Below are positions 19,487 through 28,590 of a stretch of DNA of 64,000 nucleotides, in pieces. Source of the DNA: Leptothoe kymatousa TAU-MAC 1615 (lineage in GTDB: Bacteria > Cyanobacteriota > Cyanobacteriia > Phormidesmidales > Phormidesmidaceae); the NCBI RefSeq assembly GCF_018739865.1, contig NZ_JADOER010000012.1:236415-300414 (forward strand), written 5' to 3'. Position numbers and translations under genes: made by a program. The notes below the pieces were generated by a model. The model was given only the letters and a program-made list of their open reading frames with translations. It did no database searches and had not been told where the DNA came from. Each line of letters begins with the position of its first letter. Position 1 is the stretch's first letter.

Positions 19487-19939
19487 ATGTGTAATCCCAT
19501 CAAATCCGTGAGCGAAGGCAGTCAACCTGCTGAATTTTGGATCGGGATTGAACAGTTCAATCAAGGCGAATATTATGCTTGTCACGATACGTTGGAGGCC
19601 ATTTGGATGGAGGCTATCCAATTAGATCGAGCGTTCTATCAGGGTGTGCTGCAAATTGCTGTGGGGCTCTACCATCTGACTAATCTCAATTGGCAGGGGG
19701 CAGCCATCTTGCTAGGAGAAGGTAGCCGCCGATTAGATGCCTATGGTGAAATTTATGGCGGTATTAATGTAATAGATTTAGTTGACCAATCTCATAATTG
19801 GTTAGCGGCATTACAATCTGTTGGCCCGGATCATGTGCAGCAGTTAGCGTCTGTTCTTCTGAATAGAACATTGAGCGCTGATCCACATGATTTAGCAAAT
19901 GGCATTGAGCTAATAGTCCCCAAAATTACAAGGGTATGA
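19487..19939 (+). CDS. DUF309 domain protein
   Basis: 150 residues from ATG 19487; the frame also runs from TTG 19457. The DUF309 hallmark FNQGEYYACHDTLEAIWMEA is present, with FYQGVLQIAVGLYHL following. The conserved Glu/His pairs suggest a small helical metal-binding protein, but no biochemical role is known to me. It is divergent from glmM with 74 bases between the starts. Confidence 0.85.
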   Translation: MCNPIKSVSEGSQPAEFWIGIEQFNQGEYYACHDTLEAIWMEAIQLDRAFYQGVLQIAVGLYHLTNLNWQGAAILLGEGSRRLDAYGEIYGGINVIDLVDQSHNWLAALQSVGPDHVQQLASVLLNRTLSADPHDLANGIELIVPKITRV

Positions 19940-20263
19940 GCTAGTATGAGCAAAATTTTCCAAGGGCTGGATTGGCTTGCTTAACTAATTCTTCCCCACA
20001 GCTTTATGAAGTAGTTTGGGGCTATGTCGTTCCCGAATCCGGACAAAACTGTAAATTTCCCGCTAGAGTATGGGGCTATTTGGGCAAAGTAACCACCATG
20101 AGACTCTAGCTTTCCAGCTTACGCAATGGTGCTTGTGCAAGATTTTAGGGGATATATGGGTTCTAATATTTGAGCTGATATTTGAACTGAATTTATCAAG
20201 ACAGTCCTATAACTGGGCTAAGACTCATTTTTATTGGTCCATCAAACGTTAGATTAGTAGTGA
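19940..20263. other. Intergenic region before the lpt genes
   Basis: 324 bases with no supported gene. A 60-codon frame at 20070 has no recognisable features and is left out. The region should hold the promoter for lptA-lptB-lptF. No clear terminator for the DUF309 gene was seen. Confidence 0.45.
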
Positions 20264-20812
20264 ATGGGCAAGCGCGAAGGGCAAACTATGGTTGTACGGT
20301 GCGGACATCTTTTTCGGACCCCTATTTCTAATCTCTTACAGGGGTTAGGGGCTGGTTCGTTAGGGTTGCTGATGGTATTCGGTAGTTTAGATGCTCCGTC
20401 CCAGGCTCAATCTGGAGGATCTATTAAGTTGAGGGCCGATGTTCAAGAAGCGGATGCGACTACGGGCATCATCACGGCCCGTGGCAATGTGAGAATTGAC
20501 TACCCTGAAGAGGCGATTTCTGCCACATCGGCACAGGCGCAATACTATAGCCGTGAAAGGCGAATTATTTTAACGGGAGAGGTTTTTGTACAGCAGGAAG
20601 CCAATACGTTACAGGCTGAGGTTGTTACCTATCTGATTGATGAGGGCCGATTTGTGGCGACTCCCAGCGCTGAAGCACAGGTTGAGTCTGTGTATGTGTT
20701 GCCAGAACCGACTGAAGAGCCTGCTGGCGCTCCGCAACCAGAAGAACCGGCAACAACTTTGCCCGTGTTGCCCGAGGAACTGCCTGATTTTGCTGTCCCT
20801 ACGGATGAATAG
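20264..20812 (+). CDS. lptA: LptA/OstA-like periplasmic LPS transport protein
   Basis: 182 residues. A hydrophobic signal sequence (about residues 27-50, ending SQAQS) precedes an OstA-like beta-jellyroll domain: IKLRADVQEADATTGIITAR, GNVRIDYPEEAISATSAQAQ and YYSRERRIILTGEVFVQQ. The C-terminal 45 residues are a Glu/Pro-rich tail. LptA bridges inner and outer membranes and carries LPS between the LptBFG transporter and LptDE. The start could be ATG 20264 or ATG 20288, the latter giving a more compact signal peptide. The stop is directly followed by the ATG of lptB. Confidence 0.85.
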   Translation: MGKREGQTMVVRCGHLFRTPISNLLQGLGAGSLGLLMVFGSLDAPSQAQSGGSIKLRADVQEADATTGIITARGNVRIDYPEEAISATSAQAQYYSRERRIILTGEVFVQQEANTLQAEVVTYLIDEGRFVATPSAEAQVESVYVLPEPTEEPAGAPQPEEPATTLPVLPEELPDFAVPTDE

Positions 20813-21592
20813 ATGCTTTCTCCTGCTGTAGATTCTACGTCGCAGAGCTTAAATGCGACAGGCTCTGTGCTCAATTTGGAAAACGTTCATAAATCCTACG
20901 GCAAGCGAACGATTGTGCGCGGGGTGAGTTTGTCGGTGGCCCAGGGAGAAATTGTGGGGCTATTGGGGCCCAATGGGGCGGGTAAAACGACGACGTTTTA
21001 TATGGCTATTGGCTTGGAACACCCTGACCAAGGCACTGTCCGATTAGGTGGCCAAGAGATTACGAATTTATCTATTCATGAACGGGCTAGGTTGGGCGTT
21101 GGTTATTTAGCCCAAGAAGCGAGTATTTTTCGTAATCTAACGGTTAGAGACAATATCCGTTTGGTGATGGAGCAAACCAATGTTCCCCGTCGTGAGCGTG
21201 CCCAGCGGCTGGAAAAATTGATGCAAGAGTTTCGATTGGAAAAGGTTGCGAATACTCTGGGTATTCAGGTTTCGGGCGGGGAGCGCCGACGTACAGAGTT
21301 GGCGCGTGCGCTGGCGACCGGTAAGCAGGGGCCGACCTTTTTGTTTTTAGATGAGCCGTTTGCTGGGGTGGACCCCATTGCTGTGTCTGAAATTCAGCAG
21401 ATTGTGTCTAAATTGCGCGATCGCAACATGGGAATTTTGATTACCGATCACAATGTACGTGAAACACTGCGCATTATTGACCGGGCCTATATCATGAGCG
21501 ATGGTCGGATTCTGGCCTATGGCAGTGCTGATGATCTGGCCTCTAACCCCCTTGTCCGTGAGCATTACTTAGGGGATGACTTCAAGCTGTAA
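20813..21592 (+). CDS. lptB: LPS export ABC transporter ATP-binding protein LptB
   Basis: 259 residues. Walker A GPNGAGKT (52-59), Q-loop GYLAQEASIFRNLTV, signature VSGGERRRTELARAL (about 153-167), Walker B FLFLDEPFAGVDP and switch TDHNVRE. LFAGVDPI and the EASIF motif are typical of LptB. It supplies the energy for LPS extraction by the LptFG permease. About 18 extra residues precede the core, so an inner start is possible, but ATG 20813 abuts the lptA stop codon, fitting translational coupling. Confidence 0.93.
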   Translation: MLSPAVDSTSQSLNATGSVLNLENVHKSYGKRTIVRGVSLSVAQGEIVGLLGPNGAGKTTTFYMAIGLEHPDQGTVRLGGQEITNLSIHERARLGVGYLAQEASIFRNLTVRDNIRLVMEQTNVPRRERAQRLEKLMQEFRLEKVANTLGIQVSGGERRRTELARALATGKQGPTFLFLDEPFAGVDPIAVSEIQQIVSKLRDRNMGILITDHNVRETLRIIDRAYIMSDGRILAYGSADDLASNPLVREHYLGDDFKL

Positions 21593-21665
21593 TCGACTCT
21601 GATAACGGCTGCATACGTCTTTTTTAGTTCACTAAAGCTTTTTCCCACTTTCGCTTTCAGCACAT

Positions 21666-22835
21666 ATGGCCACCATTTCCTCCAACTCATCCAATTCGCT
21701 TTTTTCTGGGTGGCCCTCCCTCTCGATCATGGATCGATATATCGCTAAAGAGTTGTCTCTTCCCTTCTTGTTTGGGGTGGGGGCTTTCTCATCGATTTTG
21801 GTATCTGTTGGGGCGCTATTCGATCTAATTCGCAAGGTTACAGAGTCTGGTTTAGAGGTCAGTCTGGCCTTGCAGGTGTTTGTGCTTAAAATGCCAGAAT
21901 TTGTGGTGTTGGCCTTTCCCATGTCCACACTGTTGGCCACCATGATGACCTATAGCCGTTTTTCCAGCGACAGTGAGCTAACGGCATTGCGTGGATGTGG
22001 CATTAGCGTACGGCGTATTATTGCTCCGGCCTTGGTGCTGAGTATGCTGATCACTGGGCTCACATTCGTATTTAACGAAGTGATTACCCCGGCGGCGAAC
22101 TACCGGGCTAAGGTCATGCTGGAACAGGCATTTAACTCCGAAAAGCCTCCTTTTCGTGAGCGCAATATTATGTACCAGGAGTACCAGCAGGCGGAGGATG
22201 GCAGCGGTAAAGAACTGGGGCGTTTGTTTTATGCCCGCCGGTTTAACGGCGAAGAAATGCAGGGGCTCACTATTCTCGATTTCTCTCAATCGGGGTTAGA
22301 GCAAGTGGTGAGTGCAGAAACAGCCACCTGGAATTTTTTAGACAACGTTTGGACCTTCTTTAACGGCACCATTTACGCCATTTCACCGGATGGCTCCTTT
22401 GGCCACATTGTGAAATTTGATCGTCAAGATCTCGATTTACCGCGCACCCCCCTAGATTTAGCGGCTCGCAGCAAAGACGATGATGAAATGAATATTGCCG
22501 AAACTCGTCAGCATTTAAATCAAATTGTGCGTAAATCTGGCGATGAGCGCAGTATTCGGGTTTGGGAATTACGATTACAGCAGCGATATGCTTTACCCTT
22601 CGTGTGTATCGTCTTTGGCATTGTGGGCTCTGCTGTAGGTATTCGGCCCCAACGCACCGGTAAAGCCACTAGCTTTGGTATCAGTGTTGTAATTATTTTT
22701 GGCTATTACCTATTAGGGTTTATTGCCGATGCCTTTGGTAAGGTGGGGACTTTGCATCCTGTGACTGCCGCCTGGTTACCACCGTTTATGGGGCTGATTG
22801 TGGGAACGTTGCTCGTGATGCAGGCTTCCAAATAG
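21666..22835 (+). CDS. LptF/LptG family permease of the LPS export system
   Basis: 389 residues with the six-helix YjgP/YjgQ layout: three hydrophobic segments at the N-terminal side (about 36-125), a large periplasmic beta-jellyroll loop, and three at the C-terminus (from about residue 300, LPFVCIVFGIVGSAVGI and onward). MDRYIAKELSLPFLFGVGAF and LTALRGCGISVRRI are family motifs. Cyanobacteria usually have one such permease, probably working as a homodimer, so LptF and LptG cannot be told apart. It follows lptB by 73 bases in the same operon. Confidence 0.9.
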   Translation: MATISSNSSNSLFSGWPSLSIMDRYIAKELSLPFLFGVGAFSSILVSVGALFDLIRKVTESGLEVSLALQVFVLKMPEFVVLAFPMSTLLATMMTYSRFSSDSELTALRGCGISVRRIIAPALVLSMLITGLTFVFNEVITPAANYRAKVMLEQAFNSEKPPFRERNIMYQEYQQAEDGSGKELGRLFYARRFNGEEMQGLTILDFSQSGLEQVVSAETATWNFLDNVWTFFNGTIYAISPDGSFGHIVKFDRQDLDLPRTPLDLAARSKDDDEMNIAETRQHLNQIVRKSGDERSIRVWELRLQQRYALPFVCIVFGIVGSAVGIRPQRTGKATSFGISVVIIFGYYLLGFIADAFGKVGTLHPVTAAWLPPFMGLIVGTLLVMQASK

Positions 22836-22919
22836 CCCTTGTAATAGTGGGTCTTTTAGCTCAATCATGCTAGTGCCAGGACTCTGCCGACAGCAGCTTT
22901 GCGGCATGGCTGTTTGTAA

Positions 22920-24137
22920 CTATGGTGAGTGTTGAATCAACTTTTGGAACGTTGATGTTTGCCGTAGTTTTTCAAAGGCCTGTTCGGTTTTTGCTCCTTC
23001 CAGGCAGCGTTGAGGGTTAAGCTGTATGGCGGTTTCTAGCGCTTCTAACGCCAGTTCAGTATCGTCATTGAGGGCATAGCTGCGCGCCTTACCAAACCAG
23101 GCCTGATAGAAGTCGGGCTTTAAGCATGTTGCCTGATCGTAGCTAGTGATAGCGGCTTCTAATTTTTGGCACTTTACTTCTGCCATGCCTTTAGCGCACC
23201 ACACTTCTGGGAGTGATCGATCAATCATCAGGGCTCGATCATATTGGGTAATGGCTGCGCGGTATTGCTGTAGCTTAGTTAAGCTCATCCCTTGATACAA
23301 AAGTGCTTTGGTGCTGGATGGATTGAGTGCTAAGGTCTGGGCGAAGGCCTCTACAGCATCAGGATAGAGGCCTTCTAAATAGAGAGCTTTACCTTGGTCC
23401 AAATAGTCTGTTTCAGTAAAGTTAATGCGCCCGTGGTTAGCTTTAAGATTGCGCAGCTGTTGGGTTAGTGCATGCAATTTGGGTTGTAGATCAGGGCTAA
23501 TATCGTCGGGAATAGATGCTGGTAATAATTTCTCTAGTTCTGCCATCAGCGTGTCTTTTTCGCTTTGGGCATCGGAATTAAGCTGCTGTAATTGAGTGGA
23601 AAATTCATCGCGTAGGGTCTGTATTTCTTGCTCAAACCTTGTGCTTTTAGTCCGCAGCTCACTGGCGATCGTTTTATCAAACTGAAGCTGGACCTCTTGT
23701 TGAAGTTGATTTTGGACTTCAACTAAAACTTGATTAATGACGCTACGACGAATGAACCAAAACCCTGCTGCGGTGAGTATGGGGATTGCGGTGAGGACAA
23801 CTAGGAGAACATTGAGCAGTGTAGTGGTGTGGTTAAAGGTGCGGTCTACTTCATCTTGAATGACTTGGCGGATAACAAGACTTTTTTGTAGGTCTTCTTC
23901 CACAAGACGCTGTAACTGAGGATCGTTGCGAAATTGTTCAAACTTATCCCATAGATCCCCCGAGTAGGGATACATGGGCACGTTCGGTGGGGCCGGTTTG
24001 CTTTGGAAATTGGATGGTAGAGGACGGGTGATGATAGGTTTTGCCATGGCCTGTTCTGGCGCTGCTATCACATGGGGTTGTCCTAGAAGCATGAAGCAGA
24101 GTAAGCATAAACCTAGAATTCTCAGCATCGTTAGCAT
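22920..24137 (-). CDS. Membrane-anchored coiled-coil and TPR protein
   Basis: 405 residues. A signal-like N-terminus (LRILGLCLLCFMLLGQPHV) is followed by a Pro-rich stretch, a transmembrane helix (about 107-129, TLLNVLLVVLTAIPILTAAG), a coiled-coil region (about 135-220) and three to four TPR units (about 245-385: YLDQGKALYLEGLYPDAVEA, ALLYQGMSLTKLQQYRAAIT, WCAKGMAEVKCQKLEAAITS). Probably an inner-membrane or thylakoid scaffold exposing its TPRs on the side of the C-terminus. No specific function is recognised. Confidence 0.75.
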   Translation of the reverse strand: MLTMLRILGLCLLCFMLLGQPHVIAAPEQAMAKPIITRPLPSNFQSKPAPPNVPMYPYSGDLWDKFEQFRNDPQLQRLVEEDLQKSLVIRQVIQDEVDRTFNHTTTLLNVLLVVLTAIPILTAAGFWFIRRSVINQVLVEVQNQLQQEVQLQFDKTIASELRTKSTRFEQEIQTLRDEFSTQLQQLNSDAQSEKDTLMAELEKLLPASIPDDISPDLQPKLHALTQQLRNLKANHGRINFTETDYLDQGKALYLEGLYPDAVEAFAQTLALNPSSTKALLYQGMSLTKLQQYRAAITQYDRALMIDRSLPEVWCAKGMAEVKCQKLEAAITSYDQATCLKPDFYQAWFGKARSYALNDDTELALEALETAIQLNPQRCLEGAKTEQAFEKLRQTSTFQKLIQHSP

Positions 24138-24426
24138 GGACAGTAAAGACCGGTCCTATTCTAGTGGTTTGCTTTGGTCTATTGCTGGTTCAGTAATTTT
24201 GTATCTTTAGCGTTGTTGTCGCTGGAGTGCATGGTTCGGTGTGACTACGGCGTTGTAGTTTGGAAATTAGGTGCGATTTGTTACGAGGTTTGATTCAAAA
24301 AAGGGCTGTTTTTAAGCATTTTCAACCAATTTTTGAGATATTTGATACGTTTTGAATAACTGATGGGTTCGGTGGCATACCTGCACCGTTGCCAGCTACA
24401 TTAAGGTGATCTAACGCAATCTGACA

Positions 24427-26643
24427 ATGACATCGCGTGCACCTGAATCGTCTTCTAAGGTAGTTGACCCCAATTCAAGTGGGTTAGGTACCTTTGGAGG
24501 AGTATTTACTCCATCTATTTTGACTATCCTGGGGGTGATTATGTACCTCCGATTTGGCTGGGTAGTGGGCCAAATGGGATTAGTTAAAACCTTATTGATT
24601 GTTACTATTTCAACCGCTATCACCTTTATTACAGGTCTTTCTATTAGCGCGATCGCGACTGACCAGGTCGTACGAGCGGGGGGGGCTTATTATATGATTA
24701 GCCGCTCCCTAGGCATAGAGACCGGGGGCGCTGTTGGCATTCCCCTGTATTTTGCCCAAGCATTTTCCGTTGCGCTTTACACCATTGGCTTTGCGGAAAG
24801 TGTAATCCAGGCATTTCCTGGATTTCCTGTCACGATTACGGTACTGGCCTTGGTGACGACCGTTGCCGTCACAGCCCTGGCTTTGAAGTCCGCCGACATC
24901 GCGATCAAGGCCCAGTATGTGATTATGGCGGCAATTATTTTGTCGTTGATTTGTCTGGTTTTTGGCCATGCAGCGCCCCCTACAGAATTACCCGCACCGG
25001 AAAACACGGGAGATGTGAGTTTTTGGGCGGTTCTCGCTGTCTTTTTTCCTGCGGTCACCGGCATCATGTCCGGTGTGAATATGTCCGGTGATCTCAAAGA
25101 TCCTAAAAAATCGATTCCCATGGGAACCTTGGCTGCTGTGGGGGTGGGCTATCTCATTTATATGAGTATCCCCCTCTTGCTAAGCAGTCGAGCTGATGCT
25201 AATAGTCTCATCGCTGATCCTTTGATTATGCGAAAAATCGCGTTTTGGGGAGATTCGATTTTGTTAGGGGTTTGGGGCGCTACCCTATCAAGTGCCATTG
25301 GCAGCATTCTGGGGGCGCCTAGGGTTTTGCAAGCGCTCGCGCGGGACAATATTTTGCCCAAACGGCTACGATGGCTCGGTTACGGCCATGGTCCGTCGGA
25401 TGAACCTCGCTTAGGGACGTGGTTTACCCTGGGCGTGGTGCTAGCCGTCGTCTGTATTGGCGATTTAGATGCGATCGCGCCAGTACTCACCATGTTTTTC
25501 CTAACTACATATATGGTGCTTAATGTTGCCGCTGGGATTGAAGGCTTTTTGCAGAGCCCTTCGTTTCGGCCAACCTTTCGTGTGCCCTGGTATCTCTCCC
25601 TACTGGGTGCCTTAGGCTGTATTGCCATTATGTTTTTGATTAATCCCGCTGCGACAGTTGCGGCTGCGGTTATTGTTCTAGCCATTTACCTATGGCTAGA
25701 ACGGCGGGAAATTCGCACAACGTGGGGAGATGTGCGCCAGGGTATTTGGCTCTCGCTCGTACGGGCTGGATTGCTCAATATCGCAGATAATGCCGATCCG
25801 AAGAACTGGCGTCCCCATTTGCTCGTGCTGTCGGGGGCACCCACTAAACGCTGGCATTTAATTGAGCTAGCCACAGACTTGACCCATAATCGTGGTCTGA
25901 TTACGGTGGCTAGTATTCTGCCAAGGGGGGCTCGTAATCTAAAACAGCAAGAACAAATGCGCAGTACGATCCGCGATTACCTCGAAAAGCGTGGAATTCA
26001 AGCATTTGTCAAGCTGATTGAAGCAGAAGACACATCGACCGGTGCCCAGCAGCTAATTGAGACCTATGGTATCGGTCCTCTGTTACCGAATACAGTGTTA
26101 TTGGGAGATACTGAAACCGACGATGCTGAAGCGAGGCGTCGGTATTTTCAGATTATTACCAAGTGTCATCAGGCGAAGCGTAATATCGTCATTCTGAGAA
26201 ATCCCCCTAGCCAGATGCCGCGCATGCCACAACGCATTGATGTGTGGTGGGGTGGCTTACAGTCCAATGGTGGTCTGATGCTAATTTTGGCTTACCTGTT
26301 ACGCACAGGTATACGGTGGCGCTCGGTTGATATCTGTCTCAAACTTGTGGTTTCAAACCAAGCAGCGGCTCAAGCAGCCCAAACAAATCTGGATAAGCTG
26401 ATCGATACTCTGAGTATTGGTGCACAGTCGAAAATCATCGTTGCTGAAGGTAGGCCCTTTGATGCTATTCTGCGGCGTTCATCTGCGACAGCAGATCTTA
26501 TCCTGATGGGCTTGGCAAATCCTGATGAGCAATTTGCTGAATATTACATGTCACTGCAACAGAAGACTGTAGACCTACCACCCACGATCTTTGTTCGAGC
26601 TGCAGAAGATCTGGCTTTTTCCGAGCTGTTGCAAAAGGATTAA
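24427..26643 (+). CDS. Cation-chloride cotransporter family permease (SLC12-like)
   Basis: 738 residues. The first about 430 residues hold the APC-fold transporter with about 12 helices; FGGVFTPSILTILGVIMYLRFGWVVGQ and FFPAVTGIMSGVNMSGDLKDPKKSIPMGTL (read in two parts) are hallmarks of Na-K-Cl/K-Cl cotransporters. The last about 270 residues form the cytosolic domain, with HLLVLSGAPTKRW and ILMGLANPDE typical of bacterial members. A role in ion or amino acid balance follows from the family; which ions are moved cannot be told here. Confidence 0.88.
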   Translation: MTSRAPESSSKVVDPNSSGLGTFGGVFTPSILTILGVIMYLRFGWVVGQMGLVKTLLIVTISTAITFITGLSISAIATDQVVRAGGAYYMISRSLGIETGGAVGIPLYFAQAFSVALYTIGFAESVIQAFPGFPVTITVLALVTTVAVTALALKSADIAIKAQYVIMAAIILSLICLVFGHAAPPTELPAPENTGDVSFWAVLAVFFPAVTGIMSGVNMSGDLKDPKKSIPMGTLAAVGVGYLIYMSIPLLLSSRADANSLIADPLIMRKIAFWGDSILLGVWGATLSSAIGSILGAPRVLQALARDNILPKRLRWLGYGHGPSDEPRLGTWFTLGVVLAVVCIGDLDAIAPVLTMFFLTTYMVLNVAAGIEGFLQSPSFRPTFRVPWYLSLLGALGCIAIMFLINPAATVAAAVIVLAIYLWLERREIRTTWGDVRQGIWLSLVRAGLLNIADNADPKNWRPHLLVLSGAPTKRWHLIELATDLTHNRGLITVASILPRGARNLKQQEQMRSTIRDYLEKRGIQAFVKLIEAEDTSTGAQQLIETYGIGPLLPNTVLLGDTETDDAEARRRYFQIITKCHQAKRNIVILRNPPSQMPRMPQRIDVWWGGLQSNGGLMLILAYLLRTGIRWRSVDICLKLVVSNQAAAQAAQTNLDKLIDTLSIGAQSKIIVAEGRPFDAILRRSSATADLILMGLANPDEQFAEYYMSLQQKTVDLPPTIFVRAAEDLAFSELLQKD

Positions 26644-26743
26644 AACATCATGTTTGATTGAATCGATCCTTTTCTCAGGTGATCATGACAAGCATAGCTA
26701 GGGACGCTTACTCGTTAAAAACTAGAAGACTCAACGTTATTCT

Positions 26744-26926
26744 TTACTCCACCACGCGTAGGCGGCCCTGGTTGAGCGCATCATAGATTTGATTAATCAG
26801 CATCTTGTCGTTTGCACTAATATTGTTGCCAGAAAACATTGCCATTAAAACACTTTGGTCAGCGCGCGTAATTCGGCGAGTTGCAAAGATTTTGGCAACC
26901 ATTTCTTCTACTGATTGAATAGCCAT
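26744..26926 (-). CDS. Conserved-looking small protein, unknown function
   Basis: 60 residues (MAIQSVEEMVAKIFATRRI start, RVVE end), mostly helical, with charge and composition of a real protein. The pattern of a short helix, TRRITRADQSVLMAMFSGN and a second helical half resembles a widespread small cyanobacterial family of unknown function. An A-rich stretch but no clear GGAGG stands before the ATG. Named only as hypothetical. Confidence 0.65.
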   Translation of the reverse strand: MAIQSVEEMVAKIFATRRITRADQSVLMAMFSGNNISANDKMLINQIYDALNQGRLRVVE

Positions 26927-27766
26927 AGTGATTTACCCAAGAACCTAGAGAAACAGCATCGCAGCACCCCAGCGATTAAGACTAGGTATAAAATGAAACA
27001 CTAAACTCGGTTGTTTCACATAAACCAATCTATAGTCTGCATCACAGACTCACATCCGTGATATGCCTTATTTCAATTATTGGGCTTTTTATGTCTGGCA
27101 ATAAAGCATTATGTGCCCATCATACAAATTCTTTAAACAGACCTCTAGTGCGAAACGGTCTTGGTAGATATACGTATCTTTGACTGTGTATATATTGTCA
27201 GTATATCTATTTAAAAAAGCTGAAAGCCTTGTAGAGATAGCTTCCTGGTGATTTTTTGCTAAAGAATCTGTATGGATTTTGTAAAGACATCAATTTAAAA
27301 AAATGCTGTTTTTAGCGAATGCCATACGTAATTGTGCTGAAAAATTATGTGGCCGCCATTAAATAGGTTTATTGACTCTTTAAGGCTTGCCAGACGATGG
27401 ATAGTTTTTGTGTTGTTGGGTCTTTTTGGCTTCTGACGCGTCTTTGGTTGGTCAGGTTAGGAGTTAAGGTGCTGCTTCCAAGTGCTTCTTACTCTGGCAC
27501 GTGCACCTTGGATGGGATGTTAATCAAGTGTATTGGATGCACCACCTATGGGGTGGTCGCGTCTTGGGATGGTTGGCGTATCCTCTCCGTTGGCAATGGT
27601 GAATGTGCTGGTGTATCAAGGCTCTGAGTGCTGAATACCACAAATTACGGCGACAGATTAAAAGCTCCGTCGCCGTAATTTATGGCTATTTGTCAGTTTG
27701 TGCTGTTGCACAAGCTATTGTCTTTCTAGATATTTCACTAGTGACAAGCGCCTGAACTGTGCCCCA
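26927..27766. other. Long intergenic region with one terminator
   Basis: About 840 bases, AT-rich to about 27360. An open frame of 76 codons at 27397-27627 has odd composition (rich in Cys, Trp, Leu) and no recognisable motif, so it is not called. The only clear element is the hairpin at 27642-27681. The region could hide a non-coding RNA; nothing conserved is recognised. Confidence 0.5.
27642..27681 (-). terminator. Hairpin downstream of rpe
   Basis: Thirteen-base perfect arms AAATTACGGCGAC and GTCGCCGTAATTT with a 14-base loop, 85 bases beyond the rpe stop. The A/T at the stem base gives a short U-run in either direction, so it may be bidirectional. Confidence 0.7.
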
Positions 27767-28468
27767 TTAGACTGCGGCTAGTTCAGGGGTGGGCCGCTTG
27801 CTGTTCCGAATATTGTTGATGGCTTCAGCATAATCTGGAGCGTTAAATACGGCGGACCCTGCAACAATTGCGTTAGCACCAGCTTCTAGCACTTGCCAAG
27901 TATTGTGCGCTTTTAATCCACCGTCCACTTCGATCCAGGGATCTAAACCCCGTGCATCGCACATTTGGCGAAGCTTGCGAATTTTAGGTAAAACTTCAGG
28001 AATGAACTTTTGACCACCGAAGCCAGGGTTAACACTCATAATCAGGACTAGATCACAGAGTTCGATGACGTACTCGATCAGTTCTAAAGGAGTGGACGGA
28101 TTTAGTACGACGCCCGCTTGCTTACCCATATCGCGAATGCGGCTCAGGGTGCTGTGAAGGTGAGGAGATGCGTTATGCTCTGCATGAACAGAAATAATAT
28201 CTGCGCCCGCTTCGGCAAAACCTTCGATATACTTTTCTGGTTCGACAATCATCAAGTGGACATCGAGGGGTTTTTGTGTAACCGGACGAATTGCTTTAAC
28301 AATTAGTGGACCAATGGTGATGTTAGGCACGAAACGGCCATCCATCACATCAACATGAATCCAATCTGCACCTGCAGCGTCTGCTGCACGAACTTCATCG
28401 CCTAAGCGACTGAAATCAGCCGATAAAATGGACGGGGAAATAACCACAGGTTTATTTGACTGCGCCAT
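27767..28468 (-). CDS. rpe: Ribulose-phosphate 3-epimerase
   Basis: 233 residues from ATG 28468 ([20 protein letters not shown]); the frame is open 11 codons further to 28501, but the family begins with the chosen Met. It interconverts ribulose-5-phosphate and xylulose-5-phosphate in the Calvin cycle and pentose phosphate pathway. Seen: [19 protein letters not shown] with the catalytic Asp and metal-binding His/Asp, [48 protein letters not shown]. All active-site blocks are intact. Confidence 0.97.
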   Translation of the reverse strand: MAQSNKPVVISPSILSADFSRLGDEVRAADAAGADWIHVDVMDGRFVPNITIGPLIVKAIRPVTQKPLDVHLMIVEPEKYIEGFAEAGADIISVHAEHNASPHLHSTLSRIRDMGKQAGVVLNPSTPLELIEYVIELCDLVLIMSVNPGFGGQKFIPEVLPKIRKLRQMCDARGLDPWIEVDGGLKAHNTWQVLEAGANAIVAGSAVFNAPDYAEAINNIRNSKRPTPELAAV

Positions 28469-28590
28469 GGGATGCCTCTTGTAATCACCATTAATGGTCA
28501 CTATCGTAACAAAAACTTAGTATCAAAATTGTTACAAGCTGCGCTAGCGGATTCTAATTATCGTCCCAATGTATTTTGACGGGAGTCTTT

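Noticed and set aside
20070..20252. 60-codon frame before lptA
   Set aside because: No motif or ribosome binding site; frame lies in the expected promoter region.
27397..27627. 76-codon plus-strand open frame in the gap before rpe
   Set aside because: Rich in Cys, Trp and Leu, no ribosome binding site or motif, and it ends next to the rpe terminator; looks random.
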